A stretch of DNA of 64,000 bases from Erythrobacter sp. SD-21 (GTDB lineage Bacteria; Pseudomonadota; Alphaproteobacteria; Sphingomonadales; Sphingomonadaceae). Each line of letters opens with the position of its first letter. The first letter of the stretch is position 1. The notes under the pieces were generated by a model. It was given only the letters and a program-made list of their open reading frames with translations, had not been told where the DNA came from and searched no databases. Where the stretch lies: assembly GCF_000181515.1 (NCBI RefSeq), contig NZ_ABCG01000001.1:62001-126000 (forward strand). Direction: 5' to 3'. The position numbers and the translations under genes were made by a program. Below, piece by piece: positions 52,438-62,722 of this stretch.

Positions 52438-52917
52438 CTACATCTGGCCGAGCATGTGTTCCGCGCTCGAGACCGAGAAATCGCCCGGGGCTTCGACGTT
52501 GAGCTGCTTTACCACGCCGTCTTCGACCAGCATCGAATAGCGCTGGCTTCGGTGGCCCATGCCGAAGCCGGTAAAATCGGCATCGAGGCCGGTTTCCTTG
52601 GCGAATTCGCCATTGCCGTCGGCCAGCATGGTGATGTCGTCGCTGCCCGCGCTCTGCTTCCACGCGCCCATGACGAAAGCGTCGTTGACCGAGGTCGCGA
52701 CGATCTCGTCCACGCCCTTGGCTTTGAGTTCGTCGGCCTTGTCGACAAAGCCGGGCAGGTGCTTGGCGGAGCAGGTGGGAGTGAAGGCGCCGGGAACGGC
52801 GAAGAGCGCCACGGTCTTGCCGGCGAAATAATCGGATGACTGCACCTGCTCGGGGCCTTCGGCAGTCGCCTTGACCAGCTTCACGTCGGGCAGGCGGTCG
52901 CCTACAGCGATTGTCAT
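52438..52917 (-). CDS. Peroxiredoxin, Prx5 type
   Basis: 159 residues. PGAFTPTCSAKHLPGF carries the peroxidatic Cys in TPTCS. GDRLPDVKLVKATA begins the thioredoxin fold; no obvious second resolving Cys, which fits the 1-Cys or atypical Prx5 group. Reduces H2O2 and alkyl peroxides. AGGAG nine bases upstream. Single gene. Confidence 0.93.
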   Translation of the reverse strand: MTIAVGDRLPDVKLVKATAEGPEQVQSSDYFAGKTVALFAVPGAFTPTCSAKHLPGFVDKADELKAKGVDEIVATSVNDAFVMGAWKQSAGSDDITMLADGNGEFAKETGLDADFTGFGMGHRSQRYSMLVEDGVVKQLNVEAPGDFSVSSAEHMLGQM

Positions 52918-53096
52918 ATGTTAAAACTCCTGTGTCTTTCCGTCCACACCCAGCATCTAGTGAGATGGGCCGTGCATGCAAGGGCGGCGGATGGTTAACC
53001 GCGGTTTACTTTGCAGGTTTAAATTTTCGTAAATCCTTTGCACCCACACTCTCCTCAACAGGCACGGGACGCCTGTCAGACGGGAGTACATGGGAC

Positions 53097-53552
53097 ATGT
53101 TCAAGAAGACGATTGCAGCCGCCGCGACGGCCGCTGCCCTTATGATGACGCCGACCACCGCTGCTGCTGCGAGCCAGGACGAACAGGTCCGCAAGCTCGA
53201 CATCATGCTGATGGTCACCTCGCTTCGCTGCCGCATGGGCTCGGACGATTTCCAGCCGCAGTACCGCAAGTTCTCGGCCAGCCACATTACGGCTCTGAAC
53301 GCGGCCGCACGCCGCCTCGAGAGCGGTCTTGTCGCTCGACACGGGAAGAAGGGTGCCAAGCGCGCTCTCGACCGCATCAGCGTCGGCATGGCCAACCAGT
53401 ATGGCCAGGGCCACCCCTGGCTCGGCTGCGCCGAACTGAAGGAAATCACCACCGACCTGGCGCAGACCAAGGATTCGGCGGTACTCGCCCAGGCAGCCGG
53501 CGAGCTGCTGGGAACGGCGCCGCGCAGCGGGGGGCGCTGGGCACGGCGTTAA
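53097..53552 (+). CDS. Hypothetical secreted protein upstream of ahcY
   Basis: 151 residues from ATG 53097. Signal peptide 1-24 (KTIAAAATAAALMMTPTTAAAA). Mature part has two Cys (LRCRMGSDDFQ and WLGCAELKEIT) likely joined by a disulfide. No known motif. Relatives next to ahcY have sometimes been labelled after that enzyme; the sequence gives no support for that. A terminator hairpin follows. Confidence 0.7.
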   Translation: MFKKTIAAAATAAALMMTPTTAAAASQDEQVRKLDIMLMVTSLRCRMGSDDFQPQYRKFSASHITALNAAARRLESGLVARHGKKGAKRALDRISVGMANQYGQGHPWLGCAELKEITTDLAQTKDSAVLAQAAGELLGTAPRSGGRWARR

Positions 53553-53618
53553 GGCCTTTCGGGATCGTATGACCGGGAGGGCTTGGGGCTAGCTTGCCCT
53601 GTCGGTGACGAAAGGCTA

Positions 53619-53647
53619 GGGGCGGCGCCAGATTGGTGCCGCCCTTT
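53619..53647 (+). terminator. Terminator or attenuator hairpin between secreted protein and ahcY
   Basis: GGGCGGCGCC pairs with GGTGCCGCCC (one wobble) around AGATT, followed by TTTA. It lies 59 bases before the ahcY start, so it may end the upstream transcript or modulate ahcY. Confidence 0.75.
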
Positions 53648-53705
53648 ACGCATGCGCGGTCCATTTTCTCGAACGTGTAATTCTATCAAAAACAAAGGAC
53701 CAACC

Positions 53706-55115
<1,410 letters not shown>

Positions 55116-55126
55116 GCGAAGCTACC

Positions 55127-55160
55127 GGGCGCGCGCGAGGGATTTCCCCCGTGCGCGCCC
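55127..55160 (+). terminator. GC-rich hairpin after ahcY
   Basis: GGGCGCGCGCGAGGG can pair with CCCCCGTGCGCGCCC over most positions, loop ATTT. No T-run follows, so it is a weak or Rho-assisted terminator. It separates ahcY from divL. Confidence 0.6.
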
Positions 55161-55206
55161 AATCTACACGTTGCATCCTTCCCGCTAGCCGAATAGCTGG
55201 CAGGTA

Positions 55207-57549
55207 ATGGAATTCTCGCCCGTACTCCTGGTCGTTCTCTGCGTGCTGTTCGCGCTGTGGACCGGCGGGGCCTTGTGGCTGATGTTCAAGGCTGCGCGCG
55301 ATACGCAGAAAGCCAAGGCCCACCGCACGATCGCGCGCCGGCTATCGCGTATGGTGGAGGAAGGCCCCGCGATCCCGCTGCTCGTCCGCGTCGACGGGCG
55401 GATCGAGGCACCCGACCGCTTCGCTCGCTGGGTCGGGCTGGACAAGGTCCCCGAATATCTCACCGAACTTGCGGGGCGCGAAGGGCAGGGTCTGTCCGAA
55501 GAGCAGGTCGAGCGGCTCTCCGCCCATGTGCGGCGCACGCAGAAGAGCGCGAAGCCCTTCAAGATGGCGCTGCGTCCCCCCGGCTCGCGTAAGTCACTGG
55601 CGCTGCGCGGGGCGCTGGCCGATCCCGCGGTCTCGCCGAGCGGGGCCGCGCTGATCTGGGTTTTCGACTTCACCGAGACCGAGGACGAACTGGCCCGCCT
55701 CGGCGAGGAAGCCGCCCGTGCTCGTGACGATTTCGGCGCGCTGGTCGGCCTGATCGAGGCCGCTCCCATGCCGATGTGGTTCCGCGGCGCGGACATGCAG
55801 CTGCGCCTCGTCAACAAGGCTTATGTCGAGGCCGTCGGGGCCAACAGCGCCGACCAGGTCGTTGCCGAGCAGATCGAGCTGGTCGAGGCTGTGGGTGGAC
55901 GCAGCGCCGCGCAGGTCGCACAACAGGCGGCCGACCGTCGCCAGCCCATCGAGCGCATCCTGACGGCTACGATCGACAACGCGCGGCGCACCGTGCGGGT
56001 CACCGACCTCCCGCTGGTGGGCGAAGGCATCGCGGGCTACGCCATCGACATCGAGGAAATGGAAGAGCAGGCGCGCGAATTCAGGGCTTTTCGCGAAGCG
56101 CAGCGTTCGATGCTCGACCAGCTATCCATCGGCGTGGCGCAGTTCGATGCGCAGCACCGGATGACCTTCGCCAACCAGCCGTTCCACCGCGTCTTCGCGC
56201 TGCCGCCGGGCGTGGTGAGCGAGCGCATCCGCTTCGACCAGATGCTGATGATCGCGCGCGAGAACGGCCGCATTCCGGAGGTCCGCGACTTCCCGACCTG
56301 GCGCAAGGAACTGGCCGAATGGTTCCTCAAGGACGAGCCCGAAGAGCACCAGTGGCCGCTTCCCGACAGCACGCACCTGCGCCTCGTCTCGCAGCCACTG
56401 CCCGATGGCGGGCTGGTGCTAATCGCGGAGGACCGCACTGAACAGCTGGCGCTCTCCGCCACGCGGGATACGCTGCTGCGCACCCGGACCGCCACTTTCG
56501 ACAGCCTGTTCGAAGCGCTCGCGGTGTTCGCCCCCGACGGGCACCTGGAACTGTGGAACCGTGGCTTCCCGATTGCCTGGGGCCTCGAAAGCGAAGTGCT
56601 CGACGGACACCCGCAGGCCGAACAATTGCTCGAGGCGATCGGCAAGCAGCTGGCCGAACCCAAGGAAATCTCGCAGATCGGGCAGACGATCCGCGCCGCG
56701 ACGCTCGACCGCAAGCCGCGCGACGGGCGCATCCAGCTCGCCGACGGGCGCACGCTGACCTACGCCGGCGTGCCGCTGCCCGACGGCAACGGCCTCCTGA
56801 CCGTGCTCGACGTGACCGCCTCGCAAAAGGCGGAAGAGGCCTTGCGCGAACGCAACCGCGCGCTGGAGGAAGCCGATGCGGTGATGACCCGTTTCCTCGC
56901 CAACATGTCCTACGAATTCCGTACCCCGCTGACCTCGATCGGCGGATTCGCCGAATTGCTCTCCCAGGGCATTGCGGGCGAGCTGACCCCGCAGGCGCGG
57001 GAATATATCCAGGCGATCAGCCTCTCGGTCGGCAAGCTGACCGAGCAGGTCGAGAACGTGCTCGACCTGTCGCAGTCGGAGGCCGGGCTCATGCCGCTGC
57101 GCAAGGCCAAGGTCGAGCTGCTTCCCTTCATCGAACAGATCGTGCGCAAGCGCGAGGAGGCGATCCTCGGCGCAGGCCTGACGCTCGACCTCAAGGGCAA
57201 TGCGAACAAGGTCGTCGAGGCCGATCCGCAGCAATTGCAGCGCGCGCTGGGGCAATTGATCGACAACGCGATCGCCCACACGCCGCGCGGCGGGCGCATC
57301 CTCATCGATATCGCCACGCGCCGCGGATTGAACCGCATAGCAATCTCCGACAACGGTGAAGGCATGAGCCAGCACGAACTCGCCCGCGCGCTCGAGGGCA
57401 TCCGCATGAGCGAGGACGGTAAGGGTATCGAACGGCGGCAGGGCCTTGGCATCCCGCTCGCCCGCCAGCTGGTAGAGGCGCATGGCGGCACGCTCGAATT
57501 TCAGACCCGCAAGAACGCCGGCACCACGGCAACGGTGACGCTGCCGTGA
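55207..57549 (+). CDS. divL: DivL-type PAS pseudokinase (tyrosine replaces the histidine)
   Basis: 780 residues. TM helix at 6-27. Three to four PAS-like domains (about 50-150, 178-285, 300-410, 430-540). In the HisKA box the sequence is FLANMSYEFRTPLTSIGGF: Tyr569 stands where the phospho-acceptor His belongs. Caulobacter DivL also has Tyr there. The ATPase domain keeps DNAIAHTPRGG and a G box (SDNGEGM). DivL modulates CckA and thus CtrA. First of a six-gene run with tsaE overlapping its end. Confidence 0.95.
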   Translation: MEFSPVLLVVLCVLFALWTGGALWLMFKAARDTQKAKAHRTIARRLSRMVEEGPAIPLLVRVDGRIEAPDRFARWVGLDKVPEYLTELAGREGQGLSEEQVERLSAHVRRTQKSAKPFKMALRPPGSRKSLALRGALADPAVSPSGAALIWVFDFTETEDELARLGEEAARARDDFGALVGLIEAAPMPMWFRGADMQLRLVNKAYVEAVGANSADQVVAEQIELVEAVGGRSAAQVAQQAADRRQPIERILTATIDNARRTVRVTDLPLVGEGIAGYAIDIEEMEEQAREFRAFREAQRSMLDQLSIGVAQFDAQHRMTFANQPFHRVFALPPGVVSERIRFDQMLMIARENGRIPEVRDFPTWRKELAEWFLKDEPEEHQWPLPDSTHLRLVSQPLPDGGLVLIAEDRTEQLALSATRDTLLRTRTATFDSLFEALAVFAPDGHLELWNRGFPIAWGLESEVLDGHPQAEQLLEAIGKQLAEPKEISQIGQTIRAATLDRKPRDGRIQLADGRTLTYAGVPLPDGNGLLTVLDVTASQKAEEALRERNRALEEADAVMTRFLANMSYEFRTPLTSIGGFAELLSQGIAGELTPQAREYIQAISLSVGKLTEQVENVLDLSQSEAGLMPLRKAKVELLPFIEQIVRKREEAILGAGLTLDLKGNANKVVEADPQQLQRALGQLIDNAIAHTPRGGRILIDIATRRGLNRIAISDNGEGMSQHELARALEGIRMSEDGKGIERRQGLGIPLARQLVEAHGGTLEFQTRKNAGTTATVTLP

Positions 57550-57995
57550 CGGAAAGCCTTCCCGACCTTGCCGCAATGGAAGCCTTCGGACAGCGGATCG
57601 CTGCGCGCCTCCAGCCGGGCGACGTGGTGGCGCTTTCCGGCGGGCTGGGCGCGGGCAAAACCACTCTCGCGCGGGCAATCATCGCCGCAATGGGCCACAC
57701 GGGCGAGGTCCCGTCGCCGACCTTCACTATCATCGAAACCTACGACCATCTACGTCTGCCGCTGGTCCATGCCGACTTCTACCGGCTTGAAGACCCGTCC
57801 GAAACGCAGGAAATAGGCCTCGACGATTATCGCGAGGGCGCCGCGCTGATCGCCGAATGGCCCGATCATGCGGGCGGGTTCGAGCATGAGCCGACCTGCC
57901 TTGCAATTTCGCTCGAAACGCCAGGGGAAAATGGGGGCACAGGTCGAGAGGCCATTGTGAAGGGAGGCAAGGCTTGGCAAAGCCGCATGCCATGA
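57546..57995 (+). CDS. tsaE: tRNA threonylcarbamoyladenosine biosynthesis ATPase
   Basis: 149 residues from GTG 57546 overlapping the divL TGA. P-loop LSGGLGAGKTTLARAII, SPTFTIIETYDH, and the TsaE-specific HADFYRLEDPSE. Works with TsaB, TsaC, TsaD to make t6A at position 37 of ANN-decoding tRNAs. Coupled to amgK by ATGA. Confidence 0.95.
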   Translation: MTESLPDLAAMEAFGQRIAARLQPGDVVALSGGLGAGKTTLARAIIAAMGHTGEVPSPTFTIIETYDHLRLPLVHADFYRLEDPSETQEIGLDDYREGAALIAEWPDHAGGFEHEPTCLAISLETPGENGGTGREAIVKGGKAWQSRMP

Positions 57996-58981
57996 GCGAC
58001 GCGATCTTCGAAGACATCCAGAGCTTCCTCGGTGCCACCCGCTGGGAGGGCGCCGAAATCGCACCACTGGTGGGCGACGCCAGCTTCCGCCGCTATTTCC
58101 GCATCCGCCGCGGCGGGCAAAGCGCGATGCTGATGCACGCGCCGCCCCCTCACGAGGACCCGAAGCCGTTCCTCCACGTCGCCCAATGGCTCAACTCCAA
58201 CGGCATGCGCGGCCCGGAAATCTATCGCGAGGACGCGGGGCAGGGCTGGGTGCTGACCGAAGATTTCGGCGACACGCGGATGAAGGAATGGATCGACGAT
58301 CATCCGGGCGACGAACACGATATCTACGCCAAGGCGATCGACACGCTGGTACAGTTGCACAAGCTATCGCCGGGGCCGTTCGAACCCTATGACATGGCCG
58401 TCTACCAGCGCGAAGCCGCGCTTTTTACCGAATGGTACTGCCCCGCCGCGGGCCTGAAGGTCGATGAAGCGGGTTGGACCGCCGCGTGGGACGAGGCGCT
58501 TTCCCCGATGCTGGAGCGGCAAGACCCCGGCGTCACCGTGCTGCGCGATTACCACGCCGAGAACATCATGCTGCTCGAAAAGGGTAAGCTGGCGGGCGAA
58601 CAGGGTCTGATCGATTTCCAGGATGCGCTGGTCGGCCACCCGGCCTACGATCTCGTCAGCCTGTTGCAGGACGCACGTCGCGACGTATCGGAACAACTCG
58701 AACACGACATGCTCTGCCGCTATCGCGCCGCCGCCGATCCGGGCGAGCATTTCGAAGCCGATTACGCCCGCCTCGGCGCGCAGCGCAACACCAAGATCGT
58801 CGGCATCTTCGCCCGTCTCTACAAGCGCGATGGCAAGCCGCGCTATCTCGGCATGATTCCGCGCGTCTGGAAGGCAATGGAGCGCGACCTTGCGCATGAG
58901 GCCATGGCGCCCGTCGCCGCGTGGTTCGAGTCAAACATCCCGCAGGAACTGCGCGACAGCCACGGTGGGGAGATCGCGTGA
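57992..58981 (+). CDS. amgK: N-acetylmuramate/N-acetylglucosamine anomeric kinase
   Basis: 329 residues from ATG 57992 (TTG 57974 would add six). Aminoglycoside-phosphotransferase fold: LVGDASFRRYFRIR, catalytic LRDYHAENIMLL, GLIDFQDALVGHPAYDLVSL. AmgK phosphorylates the anomeric hydroxyl of MurNAc in the sugar-recycling route. The next gene is murU, which confirms the assignment. Confidence 0.93.
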   Translation: MSDAIFEDIQSFLGATRWEGAEIAPLVGDASFRRYFRIRRGGQSAMLMHAPPPHEDPKPFLHVAQWLNSNGMRGPEIYREDAGQGWVLTEDFGDTRMKEWIDDHPGDEHDIYAKAIDTLVQLHKLSPGPFEPYDMAVYQREAALFTEWYCPAAGLKVDEAGWTAAWDEALSPMLERQDPGVTVLRDYHAENIMLLEKGKLAGEQGLIDFQDALVGHPAYDLVSLLQDARRDVSEQLEHDMLCRYRAAADPGEHFEADYARLGAQRNTKIVGIFARLYKRDGKPRYLGMIPRVWKAMERDLAHEAMAPVAAWFESNIPQELRDSHGGEIA

Positions 58982-59700
58982 GCGCGCTCGTTTCCGACAC
59001 CGCCATGCTGATGGCGGCGGGCCTGGGCAAGCGCATGCGCCCGCTCACCGCAACCATGCCCAAGCCCATGGTCCGCGTCGCCGGCAAGCCGTTGATCGAT
59101 CGAGCGCTCGACCGGCTGGAAGACGCTGGCGTGGAGAAGGCGGTGGTCAACGTCCACTACCTCGCGGAATCGATCGAAGCGCATATCGGGCCGCGGCAGG
59201 CCCCTGCCATTACCTTCTCCGACGAGCGCGAGGAATTGCTCGAAACCGGCGGCGGCATGGCCAAGGCGCATGGGGCCGGATTGCTGCCCGATCCCTTCTT
59301 CGCCTGTAACGCCGACAGCATCTGGCTCGACGGGCCGCGCAACGCTTTCGGCGATCTGTCCGACGCCTGGGACCCGGAGCGGATGGACGCGCTGCTGCTG
59401 GTCGTGACGCACGCGCGCGCCCGCAATTTCGACGGGACGGGCGATTTCTACATGGACGGCGCAGGCCGCCTCAGCCGAAAGCGGCCCGACCGCATCGCGC
59501 CCTTCATTTACACCGGCATCCAGCTGGTTTCGCACCGCCTCCTGCGCGAGGCACCCGAAGGCAAATTCTCGACCAACATTCTGTGGGATCGCGCGATCGA
59601 GGAAGACCGCCTGTTCGGCGTCGCCTTCACCGGCATGTGGTACGAAGTCGGCACGCCGCAGCATATCCGTCCCACCGAGGAGGCGTTGACGGGTGGCTGA
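58978..59700 (+). CDS. murU: N-acetylmuramate-1-phosphate uridylyltransferase
   Basis: 240 residues from GTG 58978. MLMAAGLGKRMRPLTATMPK is the nucleotidyltransferase motif; CNADSIWLDG a metal site. Makes UDP-MurNAc from MurNAc-1-P, bypassing MurA and so giving intrinsic fosfomycin tolerance in bacteria that use it. Its last eight bases overlap addB. Confidence 0.93.
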   Translation: MSALVSDTAMLMAAGLGKRMRPLTATMPKPMVRVAGKPLIDRALDRLEDAGVEKAVVNVHYLAESIEAHIGPRQAPAITFSDEREELLETGGGMAKAHGAGLLPDPFFACNADSIWLDGPRNAFGDLSDAWDPERMDALLLVVTHARARNFDGTGDFYMDGAGRLSRKRPDRIAPFIYTGIQLVSHRLLREAPEGKFSTNILWDRAIEEDRLFGVAFTGMWYEVGTPQHIRPTEEALTGG

Positions 59701-62700
59701 CGCGAAGGGCGGGCCGAACGTCTACTCCATTGCCGCGCATCGCGGATTTGCCGATGCCCTCGTGGCCGGACTCGTGCCGCGTTACGCCGATGACGAGCTT
59801 GGTCTCGCCCGCCTGACCCTGCTGCTGCCGAGCGCGCGTGCGCGCCGCACCGTGTCCGAGGCCTTCATCCGCCACGCGGGCGAAAGCGGACGTGCAGGCC
59901 TCCTGATGCCGCGCATGGCCGTTGTGGGCGATCTCGATCTCGACGAAGCGCTGGGGCCGCTGCTCGATCCCTTGGGGGCAAGCGACATTCCGCCCGCCAT
60001 CGATCCCCAGCGCCGGATGTTCGCGCTGGCCCGCCTGATCGCCGAGGAAATGGGCGAGGAGGCTCCAAAAGGCGCGACCCTGCTGCGCCTCGCCCGCGAA
60101 ACCGGCGCGACCATGGACCGCCTGCTGGTGGAGGATGTCGGGCCGGAAAAACTGGTCGACGAGAAGGTGGTCGACATCTTCCCCGACCTGTCGAAACATT
60201 GGCAGGAATCGATCCGCCTCTTCGCCAATGTGCAGGCCAAATGGCTCGCGTGGCTGAACGCGCAAGGCATGCTGGACGCTGCCGCGCGCCGCAACCGCCT
60301 GTTCGACAAGGCCCGGCACGCGTGGAAGGCCCAGCCGCCCGCGACCCCGATTGTCGCCGCCGGTGTGACCAGTGCCGCACCGGCGCTGGCGAAGCTGTTG
60401 CGGGTTGTCAGCGAGCTTCCGCAAGGCGCTGTGCTCCTGCCAGATTTCGACCTGACCATGGACGAGGGCGTGTGGGACGAGCTTGGCCGCGCCGGCGCCG
60501 CGCCCACGCCCGGGGACACGGTCTTCGCGCGCGAGGACGCGGTCACTCATCCGCAATACCATCTGAAGCTGCTGCTGAACCGGATGGGCGTGGCGCGCGA
60601 GGAAGTGCAGCCGTGGCACCGCAAGGGCATGACCGCCGCGCCGCCAGAACGGAGCCACGCGATCTCGGCACTGTTCCTGCCGCCCGAAGCGAGCAAGGTC
60701 TGGGTCGATCTCCCGTCCGAGAAACGCCGCCTTTCGGGTGTGCGAATCATGGAGGCTGCCAATCCCGAAGAAGAGGCTCAGGCCATCGCCCTGATGGTGC
60801 GCGAGGCGCTGGAGCAGCCGGATCGGCGCGTGGCCGTCGTCACGCCTGACAGGCCGCTGGCTCGCCGCGTGGTGCATCATCTGGCACGCTGGAACATCGT
60901 GGCCGACGATTCCGCCGGTCGCCCGCTGTCGCACACGGCGGCGGGTCGGGCCTTCCTGCTCGCCGCCGAAGTGATGGCGGAAGGGGCGAGGGCGGTTCCG
61001 CTGATGGCGCTGCTCGGCCACCCTTTGGTCGACGGCGGGATGGAGCGCGGCGCATGGCTGCGGCGGCTGCGGCGGCTGGAGCGTGCCTTGCGCGGTCCGC
61101 GCCTCGCGTCCGGTCTCGAACCCGCACAGGCGGAAGTGGCGCGGCTGGCGGAAAAACGCCCCGAGATAGCCGAGTGGTGGGCGCTTGCCGAAGCGCAGCT
61201 TGCCCCACTGGTGGAGCGCGACCGCGACACTCCGGAAAGCCTGGCCGATCTCATCGACACGCTTGCCGCCAGTGCCGAGGCGCTGTGCGGCGAGAAGCTG
61301 TGGGCGCAGGAGGACGGGCGCACGCTGGCCGCATTTGTCGAGGAATTCCGCCTCCACGCGCGCGAAGCCGGCTTCGAGACCGCCCCGCGCGATGTGGCCA
61401 AGGTGCTTTCCGACGCGATGGAGGAGCGCGCCGTGCGCCCACCCTATGGCGGCCATGCGCGGGTGCAGGTTCTGGGCCTGCTCGAAGCGCGCCTGAACCG
61501 CGCCGATTTGGTCATCTGCGCAGGCCTCAACGAGGGTAGCTGGCCTGCGCGCGGCAGTATCGACGCGCTGCTCGCCCCGCCGGTACTGCGCGCGCTCGGC
61601 GTGCCGGGCGGCGATTTTCGTATCGGCCTTTCGGCGCACGACCTTGCCGGGGCCATGGGTGCGCCCGAAGTGGTGCTGAGCCGGTCAGGGCGCGACGAGG
61701 GCGGGCCGGCTATTCCCAGCCGTTTCCTGCTTCGCGTGCAGGCGCTTCTCGGCGAGCTGCTGCCGCGGCACGAGGAGCGGGCGGCCATCGAACTCGCCCG
61801 CGCGATGACTCGCGCCGAACCGGCCCCCGAATATTCGCGCCCCATGCCGAAACCTTCACCGCAACAGCGCGATGTCGACATTTCGGCCACCGCGCTCGAC
61901 CGGCTGCTGGGCGATCCCTACCAGTTCTTCGCGCAGAAGATCATGGGCCTTTCGGACCTCGACGCGCTCGATGCCGACCCCAATCCGCTGTGGCAGGGCA
62001 ATATCGCGCACACCATCCTCGAACGCTGGCATATTGCGCGTCGGACCGATCCGGATGTGCGGATTGCCCCGATCATGGAAGAGGTGCTGGAGGAGGAAAA
62101 CGCCGATCCGCTGGTTCGCGGCCTGTGGCAGCCGCGCCTCTTGAAAGGCCTCGAATGGATCGAGGAGACATTGGGCAGCTACACCGAACGGGAAGTGCTG
62201 GCGGTCGAGGCGAAGGGCTCCATGCATGTCGAAGATGTCTTCGTCCATGGCCGCGCCGACCGGATCGATCGGCTGGAGGACGGCACGCTCGCCATCATCG
62301 ATTACAAGACCGGCAAACCGCCTACCGCCGCCCAGGTGGAGCAGGGCTATGCGCTTCAGCTGGGCATTCTCGGACTGATTGCCCAGGACGGTGGATTCGA
62401 GGGGCTGACAGGCGATCCGGGCGGCTACGAATACTGGTCGCTGGGCCGCGCGAAAGACGATAATCCGCATGGCTTCGGCTATGTCGAGGTGCCGCTGAAA
62501 GTCGGCAACAAGCGCAGCGGTGTGGAGCTGGAGGAATTCCTCCCGCTGACACGCAAGAAGCTGGGCGAAGCCATCGGCAAATACATCAAGGGCACCGACC
62601 CCTTCACCGCGCGCGAGAACCCGGATTACCCGGCCTATGACACCTACGACCAGCTGATGCGGCTCGAGGAATGGCTGCCGCGCCAAGCTGACGATTTGTC

Positions 62701-62722
62701 GGACGGGGAGGACCGGGCATGA
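59693..62722 (+). CDS. addB: Double-strand break repair protein AddB
   Basis: 1009 residues from GTG 59693. N-terminal helicase-like part (LTLLLPSARARRTVSEAFI), C-terminal RecB-type nuclease with the motif LAIIDYKTGKPP (D and K of the active site) and upstream QGNIAHTILERWH. The alphaproteobacterial AddB form. With AddA it resects double-strand breaks. ATGA overlap with addA. Confidence 0.95.
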   Translation: MADAKGGPNVYSIAAHRGFADALVAGLVPRYADDELGLARLTLLLPSARARRTVSEAFIRHAGESGRAGLLMPRMAVVGDLDLDEALGPLLDPLGASDIPPAIDPQRRMFALARLIAEEMGEEAPKGATLLRLARETGATMDRLLVEDVGPEKLVDEKVVDIFPDLSKHWQESIRLFANVQAKWLAWLNAQGMLDAAARRNRLFDKARHAWKAQPPATPIVAAGVTSAAPALAKLLRVVSELPQGAVLLPDFDLTMDEGVWDELGRAGAAPTPGDTVFAREDAVTHPQYHLKLLLNRMGVAREEVQPWHRKGMTAAPPERSHAISALFLPPEASKVWVDLPSEKRRLSGVRIMEAANPEEEAQAIALMVREALEQPDRRVAVVTPDRPLARRVVHHLARWNIVADDSAGRPLSHTAAGRAFLLAAEVMAEGARAVPLMALLGHPLVDGGMERGAWLRRLRRLERALRGPRLASGLEPAQAEVARLAEKRPEIAEWWALAEAQLAPLVERDRDTPESLADLIDTLAASAEALCGEKLWAQEDGRTLAAFVEEFRLHAREAGFETAPRDVAKVLSDAMEERAVRPPYGGHARVQVLGLLEARLNRADLVICAGLNEGSWPARGSIDALLAPPVLRALGVPGGDFRIGLSAHDLAGAMGAPEVVLSRSGRDEGGPAIPSRFLLRVQALLGELLPRHEERAAIELARAMTRAEPAPEYSRPMPKPSPQQRDVDISATALDRLLGDPYQFFAQKIMGLSDLDALDADPNPLWQGNIAHTILERWHIARRTDPDVRIAPIMEEVLEEENADPLVRGLWQPRLLKGLEWIEETLGSYTEREVLAVEAKGSMHVEDVFVHGRADRIDRLEDGTLAIIDYKTGKPPTAAQVEQGYALQLGILGLIAQDGGFEGLTGDPGGYEYWSLGRAKDDNPHGFGYVEVPLKVGNKRSGVELEEFLPLTRKKLGEAIGKYIKGTDPFTARENPDYPAYDTYDQLMRLEEWLPRQADDLSDGEDRA

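Noticed and set aside
53553-53705. SAH or SAM riboswitch before ahcY
   Set aside because: Only one terminator-like hairpin is visible; I could not match the conserved cores of known SAM/SAH riboswitches.
59627-61639. 670-codon minus-strand open frame over addB
   Set aside because: Antisense of addB; the plus-strand frame has the right motifs and overlaps.
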